Shown here: positions 11,602-22,147 of the stretch, piece by piece
Numbering within the stretch: position 1 is the first letter of the stretch
Layout: each line of letters starts with the position of its first letter
Assembly: GCA_036250195.1 (NCBI GenBank)
Contig: JAVHZZ010000061.1
Coordinates: 372,001 to 436,000 of the forward strand
Source of the DNA: Mixophyes australis
Taxonomy: Eukaryota > Chordata > Amphibia > Anura > Limnodynastidae
Length of the DNA stretch: 64,000 nucleotides
Direction of reading: 5' to 3'
Program-made: the position numbers and the translations under genes
The notes under the pieces: model-generated
What the model was told of the DNA's origin: nothing
The model's database searches: none
Seen by the model: only the letters and a program-made list of their open reading frames with translations

Positions 11602-11897
11602 GGGCCTGATTCATTAAGGAGAACAAAGCAATAAAGGACTATATTTGATCCTAGACAAAACCAGGTTAAAATGCAAGGGGTGCAAATGAGTTTATTATTT
11701 TGCATATAAGTTAAATACTGGCTGTTTTTTCATGTAGCAAACAAATACTTGATAGCTTTATTTTTACACTGAATTTTAAAGCTGAACTAGGACATGCCCT
11801 ACCCCTAAATTTACCTCACTCTCCAATGCAACATGGTTTTGCCAAGGTGCAAAGTTACTCATTTATTTTGCTTTTCTTTCCTTAATGAATTAGACCC
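11602..11897. mobile_element. MITE with GGGCCTGATTCATTAAGGA ends
   Basis: Left end gggcctgattcattaagga and right end, in reverse complement, gggtctaattcattaagga, enclose 296 bp with no coding sequence. A related body recurs at about 13930-14231 (shared phrases tactggctgtttt, caaatacttgatagcttt, caacatggttttgccaag). The target duplication is unclear (agt on both sides at most). The same element is at 52613-52908 in copy B. Confidence 0.65.
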
Positions 11898-13354
11898 AGT
11901 ACCTTTGGGACACATTTTTTGAGACCTGCTTTTAGTAACTTTTTTTATTAAATAATGAAGAGCTCTGAAAGTAACCATGTTTTGAATAATTTTCCTAACA
12001 ACAGATTGATCGCTAAGTCTGACAAGAGACAGAAAAATGAGTGAAGACAAGCCTGTCATCCGCAGTTCTTCCAGATGTAAGAAAAATATAAATGTGTTCA
12101 TTAGGGCGGGGAACCCAGTGGTAATATCAAACAAGAATTTAATACGGAGATTTAGGGCACCCAGTGGTACACCCAGCACCCCCCATCCCCCATCTTTCAT
12201 GTAAGTCCGATGTAACTTGTTGAGTCCTGAAGCCGCTGTCAGCATGTTCTGTTACAGACAGATAGCGCTCACCTTCCGGTCCTGCCCTGGTCTCTGGCTG
12301 TAGGAGAGCAAACTGCCAGTAAGGGGTAAGAGAAGAACTGCTCCGGGCCCTGACAGGAGAGTTTGCAGGGTCGTTTGTTTTCTATGATTGTCAGCAAATT
12401 ATGGCTCCATTTGTGTGTTTATTAACAGATTATGGCCCCGTTTTCTATGACTGATGCTATAATCCGGTGACAATTGTTAAGGTTATCACTAAATATTATA
12501 TGGGAGCTGCTTTACATATATAAAATAGCAGATTTCCTCCAACTGGATATGGGCTTTTTCTGGTAAGATATATTTTGGTTCCTCCCTATATCATGTTTGC
12601 GCCAATGCCTCTCAGTATGTGTTTTTTCCTTGTTTATGGTATAGTTTCACCACAATTGATAAGCAGTATGGTAGTTACCTCCCAAATGTCCCAATTTCAG
12701 CAGAAGAGTCCACTATCCTGCCCGGGGACATATTTGTCCAGCTTGTGGGAATGTTGGGATAAGGGCGATAGCTAATGACCACGCCCTCACTGTGCCTTGA
12801 CCACGCCCCATCAAGATGTGGTCATGTTTGTCTACTTTGTATGTCCCTGTATTTTGTATACTCTGTTTTTCCCAATACCTGTTCTGCCGATCACTGTGTT
12901 ATATTACATATCAACTACGATAGTAATAATAATTAATGGGACTCATGTACTAGCCAAGGGCCGCGGTAGCTAGCTTTTCCATGTAGATCAGTTATGGACT
13001 CTCTATCGGCATAGGCCACATTCTAATCGGAAAATTTCACAGAAGCGATGTTCAAATTGAAAGTCCCTTATCCCACCTGAGTGTCAGACGGTGCAGACTG
13101 GATCTACACACAAGAGGGAGCTATTGCACACAAAGGAACGCACATAAGAGACAACTGGGGAGGAACTAAGGGTGAAAGGCACAAAACAGGGATAATGAAC
13201 AAACACATGGATGAAGATCAGACACATAAGGAACATGTTTAACAGATTTTATATTGCTGATACCATGGGGTAAATTAATGATAATTTATAGTAAAACAAA
13301 GTCACCCATCATTGAGAATATATTAGCTGATAATGAATATTCTTGTCTCCCCAG

Positions 13355-13446
13355 TGCCAGAAGCTGTAATGGAGACCCTCGTTGGAGATCCCAATGACAC
13401 CTCCCGGAGGAATAAGGAAAACATCGCTGGACATTCCATCGCTGAG
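13355..13446 (+). CDS. Exon 1 (first coding exon)
   Basis: Acceptor tctccccag at 13346-13354, coding from ATG 13369, donor gctgag/gtaaaa at 13447. It encodes 26 residues beginning [14 protein letters not shown] and followed by [12 protein letters not shown]. The 14 bases before the ATG are open in the same frame (PEAV), so the true start could be further upstream. The KEN tripeptide is a possible APC/C degron; that is motif-level inference only. Confidence 0.65.
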
Positions 13447-15504
13447 GTAAAATGTCTTGTCTACTATATTATATATGGAAGATCGTTGTTCAATTCTAAA
13501 TTGAGGCACAGGTTAAGTTTCAACACATGTGACAATGCGCTTATGTTGTAATATTGTTACATTTTAGTTATATTATAAGTAATATTCAGTCTTTATTCCA
13601 TGCCTCCCAACTTTTGCAATCCCCGAATCAAAACAAAACACAGTTTGCAGCAGTGCGTCCATAAATGGAGGTGTGGTCACATCACAATGGGTGCGTGGCC
13701 ACACCCTCATGGGCACCCTTTACCCTCCTCCCCTAACAACGCCAAAGATTTTAGTCTCTTCTATGTATAAAGATGTACATGTAATATTATGGGCCAGATT
13801 CATGTTCAGACTTATCTTGCGTGAAATAGACCTGCGCTTGCTCCAAAACGGACTTTACTCCAATTAACGCAATTGCATGTAATTCATGTCCAAAGCAAAT
13901 GACACTTACGACTGCCTACAACACATAAGGGAACAATGGTGGCAAGGTTTTTCTCCTGGACAAAACCATGTTACAATGCAAGGGGTGAAAATAGGGTTAT
14001 TATTTAGCACATAAGATAAATACTGGCTGTTTTTCATGTAACACACAAATACTTGATAGCTTTAATTTTACACTGAAATTTAAAGTTGATCTAGGACATG
14101 CCCAACCCCAACTATAAATCTACCATGACATTTTAAATTTGCCTCCCACTCCAAGGCAACATGGTTTTGCCAAGATGCAATGTTACTCCTTTTTTTACTT
14201 ATTTTCTTTTCCTTAACGAATCAGGCCCATTGTATGTACAATATGCATTAAGGAGATCTTGATTTATGTATTTAATGTAAAAAAAATATAAATATGATTA
14301 TACTGTTTAGAGTTGTTCATCATTTTTTTTCTAGGCTTTATTTAAATACCTTATATTGCACATACGCTTGTGTGTATACTGCGCTGTGCTCTGTTAATGT
14401 ACAACATGTAACGTTTAGGCAGATTGCACTTACACCCAGATTCAAACTGAAACACATCTTGATGTCCGCTTGGATTTGAATATGGGTTCCGTGATATTTT
14501 CTTAAGAGCAAGTTAGGTGCAAGTTGCGTTCGGACTTGAATAAGGCCCTATATGAGCCTCCTCTTCAAGGTTCTCATGTTTCCCTAATATGATCCTCACC
14601 AGGTAGTGGTCCAGGTACCAGTTATTCCCACTAATGGTTCTTTAACATCCATCTTGCAAAGAGCCTGTGGTATGAATCAGCAGTCATTTTTATACCAGTA
14701 TCATGTAAATTTCATCACTTAAATTCAAAGTTGAAATGTATTAATAGTCTCTAGTAACCTCTGTCCATGTTATTCCAATTCACTGGCTTTCCTTTGTATT
14801 GAGAGTCATTCATTTGTTTCCCTCCTACAGTATGTTTGTAATGACATTTACTTTTTATTTTCCCGGTTGTCTTAGGAGAGTGTATCAAGCCCGAAGTCAC
14901 CACCACAGGGATTTTATGTGGGCTCCAGCTCGGAGGTATTTTCTACATATATAACTTTCTAAAGATATAAGTCTTTCCATCAGTGGACTCTTCATTTTAT
15001 ATTTACTTATTTTACACCAATGGTATATGGTTGAGCAGTGCCGTAACTAGCCATTTTAGTGCCCTGGGCGAGATAGGGAAGCGGTGCCCCCCATCTAAGT
15101 GGGAGTGTCAATTGTCGAGTGGGCGTGGTCAACCTACTGTGGGGGGCGTAGCTAGCTCTTTACAAGTTCTAGACCGCACTGAAACCACCTCCCTCCCCAT
15201 TCTTCTCGGTCTGGCTTTGTAAGGATCTTTATGTAATAAGCCTCCATAGATCAAAGTACTTTAAATGCAGCTATCACATGCTAGCTGTATAAAAAATGAA
15301 TTGGTTATTGAAATAAAACTCACTGAAACAAATTAAAACAAATGTAACAGTACCATCTGTATCACACTGCCCCTTCATCCCACTGTGCTCTCCATAACAG
15401 TTTCTTCTTTATCACACCGTGCCATGGAGCCATCTTTATCACATTGTGCCCCCTTATCACCATCACACGAAATGAATATATATAGATATATATATATATA
15501 TATA

Positions 15505-15537
<33 letters not shown>

Positions 15538-15538
15538 A

Positions 15539-15582
<44 letters not shown>

Positions 15583-18500
15583 CACACATACACACATACA
15601 ATATAAAGAGCCTCCTAGTGTCCGCCATACCCTACAGAGAGCATTCCTGTGACCACCATACAATACAGAGAGCATTCCTGTGACCGCCATGCTATACAGA
15701 GAGCATTCCTATGACCGCCATACTATACAGAGAGCATTCCTATGACCGCCATACTATACAGAGAGCATTCCTATGACCGCCATACAATACAGAGAGCATT
15801 CCTATGACCGCTATACTATACAGAGAGCATTCCTATGACCGCCATACAATACAGAGAGCATTCCTATGACCGCCATACTATACAGAGAGCATTCCTATGA
15901 CCGCCATACTATACAGAGAGCATTCCTATGACTGCCATACTATACAGAGAGCATTCCTATGACCACCATACAATACAGAGAGCATTCTTGTGACTGCAAA
16001 ACAGATAAATACCTCACCTGAAATTAATAGACCCTACCATTAAATTAAAAAGCCCCAACAATAAATGTAATTGACCCACCAGCACCCCACAAATAAAATA
16101 GTACCCATTAAATAATTAGCCCCCACCTAAACGTCACCATTAAATTAATAGCCTACCTCCCACCCATGTACTAAGACACCTAACCTCCCTACCCTCATAT
16201 CACACATTAACACATCCCCCCCTTCCCTCACACATTATGGCAGCATACCCCCCCTTCCCTCATAAAGCATAGCAGCATCCCCCCTCCATAATAGCAAGAT
16301 GCAGCACACATTCCTCCCCTCCATAATAGCAGCACATCCCCCCTCCTTAATAGCAGCTCACATCCCCTCCCTCCATAATAACAGCTTACATGCCCCTCTC
16401 CCCTCCCCTCCCCTCCCTCCATAATAGCAGCTTACATGCCCCCCTCCCTCCATAATAGCAGCTCACATCCCCCCCTCCCCTCCCCTCCATAATAGCAGCT
16501 CACATCCCCCCCCTCCCCTCCCTCCATAATAGCAGCTCACATCCCCCCCCTCCATAATAGCAGCTTACATACACCCCTCCCTCCATAATAGCAACACACA
16601 TCCCCTTTCCCCTGCTTTGAAACTAACCTTTTTCCTCTTTCTTCCTGTCCAGCCGTCGCTGCCTGGCTCCTCTCTGGTTCTCTGCTCCTCTGCTGCCTAG
16701 CAACGTCATGACATCAGACGCTGAGGCAGAGAGCAGAGTTCAGAAGGGGGTGGAGCCGGGTGCCGGCCGCCATTTTGGATGCGCCGGGCGGCCGGCAGTC
16801 TGAATCTGAGGTCTGTTTAATTTTTATTTTTTTTCACTCCTCACACAGAGGCAGGTGCGGGCGGCCATTGCGCCCCCTTGGGACTGCGCCCGGGGCGGCG
16901 GCACCGCCCGCACCGGCCTCGTTACGGCTCTGTGGTTGAGGTTGAAGCCATAGGTCCTGGTGGTGATGTGATGGTGGGTGGTCTACAGCAACATCAAACT
17001 GTGTGGTGTGGTAAGACAAAAAATGAAATCCAGTCCCCTGGATGAGTGTAATTAAAATTATTGCCCCCTTGTTGTTCATAATTAATCCCTAAATGATATT
17101 AATTATTATTAGTGCCCCCTTGATGATTATAAATTATAATAGTGCCCCCTTAATGATATAATTATTTTAGGGTTTCTCTCTTTTTTCGTCTCTCTTGTGT
17201 CCAGCACCTGTTCACGCAGTGTGTGCAGGGAGGCCCCTGGACGTGACGTAATAACGCTGTCATACTTAGGGGAGCCGGGGGCCCCTGCATACAGTCACAT
17301 CTGGGACTAGGTGCTGCTGGCAATTAAGATGGCAATTTTTAAAGGAGAACCCCGGCGTGATCTGTGTATCTGCTAAAATGTAACATTCTCAACTTGTATA
17401 AGTTAATGGTAGATGCAACTCATTTAGGAAATAAGACAGACTGTATAGGCGAGCATCACATATCTGGGGTTAACCATATTTACTTTTTATGTTCCCGGTT
17501 GTCTTAGGAGAGTGTATCAAGACCGCAGTCACCACCGCGGGTATTTTATATGGGCTCCAGCTCGGAGGTATTTTCTACATATATAACTTTCTAAAGATAT
17601 GTCTTCCCATCAGCGGACTCTTCATTTTATATTTATTTATTTTACACCAATGGTATATGTTTGAGGTTGAAGCCATGTGTTGAGAGACTTTCATTTTTAA
17701 AACCCATATACTTCCTCCTACAATATGTTTGTAATGACAATTACTTTTACTGCCCCCGGTTGTCTTAGGAAGATGTACCAAGCGCCGGATCAGCACCTCC
17801 AGGAGTACATTTGGATTCCAGCTTGCGAGTAAGTATTGTCTAGGTATACAGCTTTCTAAACATATAAATCTTCCCATCAGCGGACTCTTCACAGATTGAA
17901 TATGCTTGAGGTTGATGGGGCATGTTAGCGGTGGGTGGTCTACACCAACAGCGAGCTGGGTGGAGGGCTGGAGCAAAGATGAAATCCAGTACTTCTAAGG
18001 TACCAGATGCAAACATCCGATCTCTATTATCTGTCTGCTAATATGGGTCATTTCTATATCTGACCTTGAGAAAACTATCCTGTTCAGTCGTCACAATGAC
18101 CGAAATATACTGTCTCCCGTTTTCTTTCTTGTCCTGGATTCATAGAACTCCCTTCCACTTACTTGTATAAGTATGAATGGAAGAGGTGTAACATAATCTA
18201 CAAGAGTAGATCAGTTAGATCTGAATATTCCCAACGGTCTGTGAGGTCATTTTGGTGAATGATGTTTGAGAACAGAGATGTCTCATGTTTATAATGACAT
18301 TTACTTTTTCTGCATCCTGTTTTCTTAGTGTCATCCACCAACACCGGATACAGATTTAGAAAAATATCTTCTGAATTACACCTTTAAGGTATGTTCTAGA
18401 TATACAAATTTTTAAAATATAAGTCTTCCCATCAGTAGACTCTCCATATTATATTTATTTGACACAGATGGAATATGGTTGAGGTCATGGGCCTTGCTGG

Positions 18501-19340
18501 TTGGTGATGGTTTGGTGGTGGGTGGTCTACAGCAATGTGTACATATCAGATATCTATTATGCTCCTGTTAATATGAATAATTTCTATATCTGCACCTGAT
18601 AAAACTATGCTGCCCAGTCATCACAATGTATAAAATATTCTGTCTTCTTCTTACTCACCCACTTGTATGAGTATGAGTGGATGAGGTGTAAAGTAATCTC
18701 CTTCAGTAGATCATTTCGACCTGAATAGATCTGACAGTTCATAAGGCCACTATGGGGAAAGATGTTTGAGAACAGAGATCTCACATCTATAATAGAGTTC
18801 TCTGGAATCAAATTGAATAAGAAAAGGTTCCGTACAGAGAGTGCTTGTTATGTGGCCATGGTGCACTGCTGGATGACTGACAGTGATGCCTCAATCCCTG
18901 ACCGTGGTGATAGTATGGTGATGGTGATAGTATGATGTTTAAGGGCAAGTTACTCCACCCAGTGCAGAAACACAGGGCCAGGCCAGTGCCTCCTATAGAG
19001 AAGCACATGGCAGCAATCTGCACCCAGGAACTTCTAAGATAAGAGAATTATACAGGTCACTCTTTCTTGCTTTAAAGACATAATAAGTTGGGCAGTCAGG
19101 TGACATTTTTCGGACTTTGAGGTCATTACTCATAAGATCTGGTTGACCTGCTGTCATCATATTGTGAATGTAGCAAAGGAGGCAGAGCTAGATTAAGGAT
19201 TTGGGGGGCCCAGGGTACTTAAGAGAGGGGGGCCCTATGGTCTAACGTTAACAGCACAGTGCCATCATTCAGGGAGAGAGTTACTAAGTCACATAGTTCT
19301 AAACCTACTACAATAATACACTATTAAATGTCATGTGTGA

Positions 19341-19414
<74 letters not shown>

Positions 19415-22147
19415 ATGTAGTAATGTAGTAATCTATGTATGAAATGTAAAATTTACATAAATTAAAATTTGCAATATCATCCTAGACCCTAGTAACTCCT
19501 ACTCTTGTTATAACAATTCACTGGATTTTCTCTGTATTCATTTTAAAAACCCATATTCTCTCTCTGTAATAACATTTACTTTTTCTGCTCCTTGTTGTCC
19601 TATTAGTGCGCACCAAGACTGGAGTCACCGCCCCCAGGATTTTATCTGGATAACAGCTCGGAGGTATTTACTAGGATACAACTTTCTAAAAATATAAGTC
19701 TTCCCATCAGTGACCACTTCACATTATATTAATTTTACACAGATGGAACATAATTGAAGTTGAGGCCATTGGGCCTTGGTGGTGGTGGCGGTGGGAGGTC
19801 TCAAGCAACAGCAAGCTGGGTGGAGGGGTGGAGGGGTGGGGCAGAAAAATGGAATCCAGTTCAGATACCAGGTACAGCAGAGGATATGTGGAAAAATCAG
19901 ATTTCTATTATGCTTCTGCTTATATTAGTCATTTTTATATCTGGGCTTGCAAAACATTTAGATTTCTGTTGAGAACATGACAAAATATCCTACCCCACAC
20001 TTGCTGCCTAGGTGTGATCTTTGGCTCAAAACTATCCTTTATTCCCCACATCCCATCTCTATCTCTCTGACCCCCTGACCAACATTGCTGTGTGACTGGA
20101 TCATATAGCCCACTGAGCACTTTTTACAGTTGTAATCTGACCAATATACAATATATAGCACTTAACCTCATGTATCAAACTTACATTGTCCCATAGGTTG
20201 TAAGCTTGTGAGCAGGGTCCTCTTACTTCTCTGTCTGTCTGTATTACCCAGTACTGTTTTATTACTGTGTTTGTATCCATTTGTAAAGCACTATGGAATA
20301 TGCTGGCGCTATATAAATAAATGATGATGATGATAGTACCAGAGGTAGCAAAAGTCAACACAAAGCCCAGGAGTAGAGCTGGACATCGGGAAATCTTCTA
20401 CCTCCTGATAAAATTGATCTCTTTAGGATCGAGTGTTTGATTCCTGAGGGTTTCCCATTTCATGCAATGTTTGTAAATACCTGCTAAATTACACTATCAG
20501 CTACTATGATATCCTACTATTAGTCTGGGGATGGTCTTCTCATTTGTTTGGTTCACGTGAAGTGCTATCCTGTTTTACGAGTACTAGGAATGTATCTTTG
20601 GCTGTAGCTCCTAAAATTTCAGTCCATTATTGGTATTTGGCTTCCGCATGTAGATTAATATAACAGACGCAATACAAATATAATCTGCCTTGTTTGTTAA
20701 ACCACGCGCATGTCCTTTTGGCTTTGTCTACCTGTTTCTTTTATTAAGCTGACATTCTGCTATCTATATGTCCTCTGTTTCATTTCTGTCCAATGCCGTC
20801 TACTTCTACTACTGGGAATGTCTTGTTATGATTGGTTACTGCAAGTTACAGCTCATCTGTGATATCTCCATCAGCTTAAAAAAACAAAACAACTTAATGC
20901 ACATGCAGCCCCAGGAGTGAATTGCATAAAACTAATGGTTGCTTCATGCTTAGGATATTGTACCTGTGTACATGGTTTACCCCATTGTGTAGTCATTCTT
21001 TTCATATGCATACATTTTATCAACAGTCAGAATTCTCAGCATCTGATGAAGTGAAGACAACTGAAGATGCTGGATGTGAAGTTCCCATCAATGAGGTATG
21101 GTGGCTTTTTGACTTCATATTTAGATGGATTCTATTATCCTCTGCAAAAGGTCTGATTGGCGGAAACAGATAGATCAGGGGGCGGCTTTGCTAAGTGCAG
21201 ATAAGGCGCACAACTGTGTCTAGTTTTGCACTGTTATTTTAATGAGTTAGTTTGGGAGGAGAAGCTGCTTTTAGGGAAGCAACTGAATGTTTTGATGTTT
21301 GTATATGAGCCTTAGAGCTTCTGTAGTTCATCACATGACTTTATTAGAACACATAATGGTGCAGGAAGCTGGTAAAATTCATTATGTCCGCACAATTTGT
21401 GCTCTTTAATTAAGTTACATTCAGAGGAGGGAATTCAATTGACAGCATTACTCGTGAGAATAACGCGTTCCTTGCACTATTAATGTTACTACGGTAATAG
21501 TGCACATTATTACCGTTAGTATGGTAATCTCAACATTGATTTTCGCCTGCAGCTCTGAAAGCCTTGAGTAGAGAGCCGCGTTAAAATTATCGTACTAACG
21601 ATATTAGGGCGTGGGCTGCGTTATTCTCACGAGTAACGCTGCCAATTAAATTCCCCCATAGAACATCCAGGCCTGCGATAATAACTAATCCTTGTTACAT
21701 TTACTAAGATCAGTATCAGTTTTCTTAGCAGGCTTGGACTCAAACTTTTTTCCCCTACAGAATACACATGAGAAACAGACAGCAACAGAACGTCTTCATG
21801 CTCTATGCAGCTTGGTCTCAGACTGTACACCATCCCCACCAGAAAGACCGCATGCCTCAATTGACAACATCCCTTCTTCCGTTCCCGTGGTCATCACTAC
21901 ATCACCGCAGGTGGACACAAGAGAGATCACCATCGAGAATGATGCACAAGCAGATTTTTCATTCTTCTGTTTGTGCTCATGGTGCTGCCTTCCAGCAGAC
22001 CAGCAGCAGCGGAGGCAACAGCAAACATCTGGCCCCCGGAGATCTCGTCTTCAGTCCCTGTGGAGGTGGATTCGTAAAAGATGTGGAAGGGTGGTTTCTG
22101 CGAGCAACATCAGTGGAAACCAAGACAATGGCAGCGCTGGGAACTGA
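13369..22147 (+). CDS. Unrecognised eight-exon gene built from repeated 60-bp exons
   Basis: Coding exons: 13369-13446, 14876-14935, 17508-17567, 17769-17828, 18329-18388, 19607-19663, 21027-21095 and 21761-22147. Every junction has AG/GT sites and falls in phase 0, so the frame stays open for about 276 codons. I chose the ATG at 13369 because it has G at -3 and G at +4 and opens the frame; an upstream exon could still add residues. Exons 2, 3, 4 and 6 share a Ser/Pro-rich plan (SPP, a bulky-aromatic pair, then SS(S)E); exon 5 is a diverged member. Exon 1 holds a KEN tripeptide, and exon 8 holds a Cys cluster and a basic tail. I see no catalytic domain or signal peptide, and I do not recognise the family. 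Exons 1 and 2 are duplicated at 54397-54488 and 63843-63902. No AATAAA was seen within about 700 bp downstream. Confidence 0.7.
13791..14548. mobile_element. Inverted-repeat element in intron 1 (possibly nested)
   Basis: Left end gggccagattcatgttcaga and right end, in reverse complement, gggccttattcaagtccgaa, bound 758 bp without coding sequence. Within it, about 13930-14231 resembles the MITE at 11602-11897 and ends ccttaacgaatcaggccc, so one element may sit inside another. Copy B carries the same structure at 62758-63515. Confidence 0.5.
14876..14935 (+). CDS. Exon 2 (repeat module 1)
   Basis: A 60-bp phase-0 exon between ttgtcttag and gtattttc. It encodes [20 protein letters not shown]. 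The polypyrimidine tract, donor and first 100 bp of the following intron are shared with exon 3. Copy B at 63843-63902 is identical. Confidence 0.75.
15476..15580. repeat. (AT)n microsatellite with ATCT interruptions
   Basis: About 100 bp of AT dinucleotides broken by tatctata steps inside the intron 2 hAT element. Open frames through it (poly Tyr-Ile) are artefacts. Confidence 0.95.
15622..15996 (+). repeat. 31-bp minisatellite
   Basis: About 12 head-to-tail units of 31 bp with core acagagagcattcctatgac, varying at ccgcc/ccacc and at actata/acaata. It lies inside the intron 2 hAT element. Confidence 0.93.
16190..16610. repeat. Pyrimidine-rich repeat (ccctccataatagcagct)
   Basis: Irregular units of about 28-40 bp built from tccataatagcagctcaca followed by C-rich tracts of variable length. 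They give spurious Gly-rich frames on the minus strand. Inside the intron 2 hAT element. Confidence 0.9.
17060..17340. repeat. Short tandem units in intron 2
   Basis: Three units near 17060-17165 share tagtgcccccttgatgat and its variants. The following 170 bp (gggaggcccctgg, ccgggggcccctgc) looks repeat-derived but is unassigned. Confidence 0.5.
17508..17567 (+). CDS. Exon 3 (repeat module 2)
   Basis: A 60-bp phase-0 exon between ttgtcttag and gtattttc. It encodes [20 protein letters not shown], 15 of 20 residues as in exon 2. The intron that follows shares ataactttctaaagatat and tttacaccaatggtatat with intron 2. Confidence 0.75.
17769..17828 (+). CDS. Exon 4 (repeat module 3)
   Basis: A 60-bp phase-0 exon between ttgtcttag and gtaagtat. 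It encodes [20 protein letters not shown], a diverged member of the exon 2/3 family. The intron before it is only 201 bp. The intron after it keeps the shared cttcccatcagcggactctt phrase. Confidence 0.7.
18329..18388 (+). CDS. Exon 5 (most diverged repeat module)
   Basis: A 60-bp phase-0 exon between ttttcttag and gtatgttc. It encodes [20 protein letters not shown]. The protein hardly resembles the other modules, but the flanking introns do (tctgcatcctgttttcttag before, tataagtcttcccatcagta after), which is why I assign it to the same duplication series. Confidence 0.65.
19190..19412. repeat. Possible hAT-type MITE end and (AT)n run
   Basis: cagagctagattaaggattt with a following ggggggcccagg resembles the start of a hAT-type MITE, but no matching right end was found. 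(AT)n runs cover about 19343-19412 and may have replaced it. Confidence 0.35.
19607..19663 (+). CDS. Exon 6 (repeat module, one codon shorter)
   Basis: A 57-bp phase-0 exon between gtcctattag and gtatttac. It encodes [19 protein letters not shown], close to exon 2 in its second half. The intron that follows keeps ataagtcttcccatcagtga and the ggaggtctcaagcaacagca stretch shared with introns 2, 4 and 5. Confidence 0.72.
20001..20336 (+). mobile_element. L2-type LINE 3' end in intron 6
   Basis: Begins with a broken LGVIFGSK reading of the L2 reverse transcriptase C-terminus. It runs through ggttgtaagcttgtgagcag and ends with gtaaagcactatgg, tgctggcgctatataaataa and (ATG)n, the standard L2 tail. 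5'-truncated, as usual for LINE copies. Confidence 0.85.
20337..21026 (+). other. Rest of intron 6
   Basis: No exon, repeat family or regulatory block recognised. The pyrimidine tract and acceptor of exon 7 (tttatcaacag) lie at the right end. Confidence 0.4.
21027..21095 (+). CDS. Exon 7 (acidic)
   Basis: A 69-bp phase-0 exon between tttatcaacag and gtatggtg. It encodes 23 residues beginning [14 protein letters not shown] and followed by AGCEVPINE. It is acidic and Ser/Thr-rich and does not belong to the repeated module. Confidence 0.65.
21425..21657. mobile_element. MITE with about 40-bp terminal inverted repeats
   Basis: The left arm (agggaattcaattgacagc, then attactcgtgagaataacgc) and the right arm (gcgttattctcacgagtaac, then gctgccaattaaattccccc) are nearly perfect reverse complements. 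About 150 bp lies between them, with a second inner pair around ctacggtaat and attaccg. No coding sequence. It lies in intron 7. The target duplication could not be fixed. Confidence 0.8.
21761..22147 (+). CDS. Exon 8 (terminal coding exon)
   Basis: Acceptor tttttcccctacag, then 128 codons to TGA at 22145-22147. In order it encodes a polar N-terminal part ([16 protein letters not shown]), a Pro/Ser/Thr-rich part ([20 protein letters not shown]), the cluster [13 protein letters not shown], a Gln-rich run (QQQRRQQQ) and a basic aromatic stretch ([18 protein letters not shown]) ending NQDNGSAGN. The Cys/aromatic cluster beside basic residues could be a palmitoylated membrane anchor, which is inference. 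A donor-like acagg/gtgagc follows the stop at 22172, so a further noncoding exon is possible. Confidence 0.65.
   Translation, partial: NTHEKQTATERLHALCSLVSDCTPSPPERPHASIDNIPSSVPVVITTSPQVDTREITIENDAQADFSFFCLCSWCCLPADQQQRRQQQTSGPRRSRLQSLWRWIRKRCGRVVSASNISGNQDNGSAGN

Larger units (their letters stand above)
10959..15035 (+). repeat. Segmental duplication, copy A
   Basis: This 4.1-kb stretch recurs in the same direction at 51989-64000 once the 7.9-kb hAT insertion there is removed. By eye it is about 98-99% alike over most of its length, with more differences in the first 300 bp. It holds exons 1 and 2 of the host gene and two MITE-like elements. The left edge is a (TTA)n run at about 10959-10992. 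The right limit is unknown because copy B runs off the window. Confidence 0.95.
15036..16932. mobile_element. Non-autonomous hAT element in intron 2
   Basis: Ends are cagtgccgtaactag on the left and, in reverse complement, cagagccgtaacgag on the right, a familiar hAT terminus. Exact 8-bp target duplications tggttgag flank it at 15028-15035 and 16933-16940. The uninterrupted sequence is preserved by the sister intron after exon 3 (tatgtttgaggttgaagcc near 17657). There is no transposase; the interior is an AT run, a 31-bp minisatellite and a pyrimidine-rich repeat. Confidence 0.92.

Noticed and set aside
11859..12245. A 128-codon minus-strand open frame, also at 52870-53256
   Set aside because: It is preserved only because the DNA was recently duplicated. 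It overlaps the end of a MITE and shows no domain or splice support.
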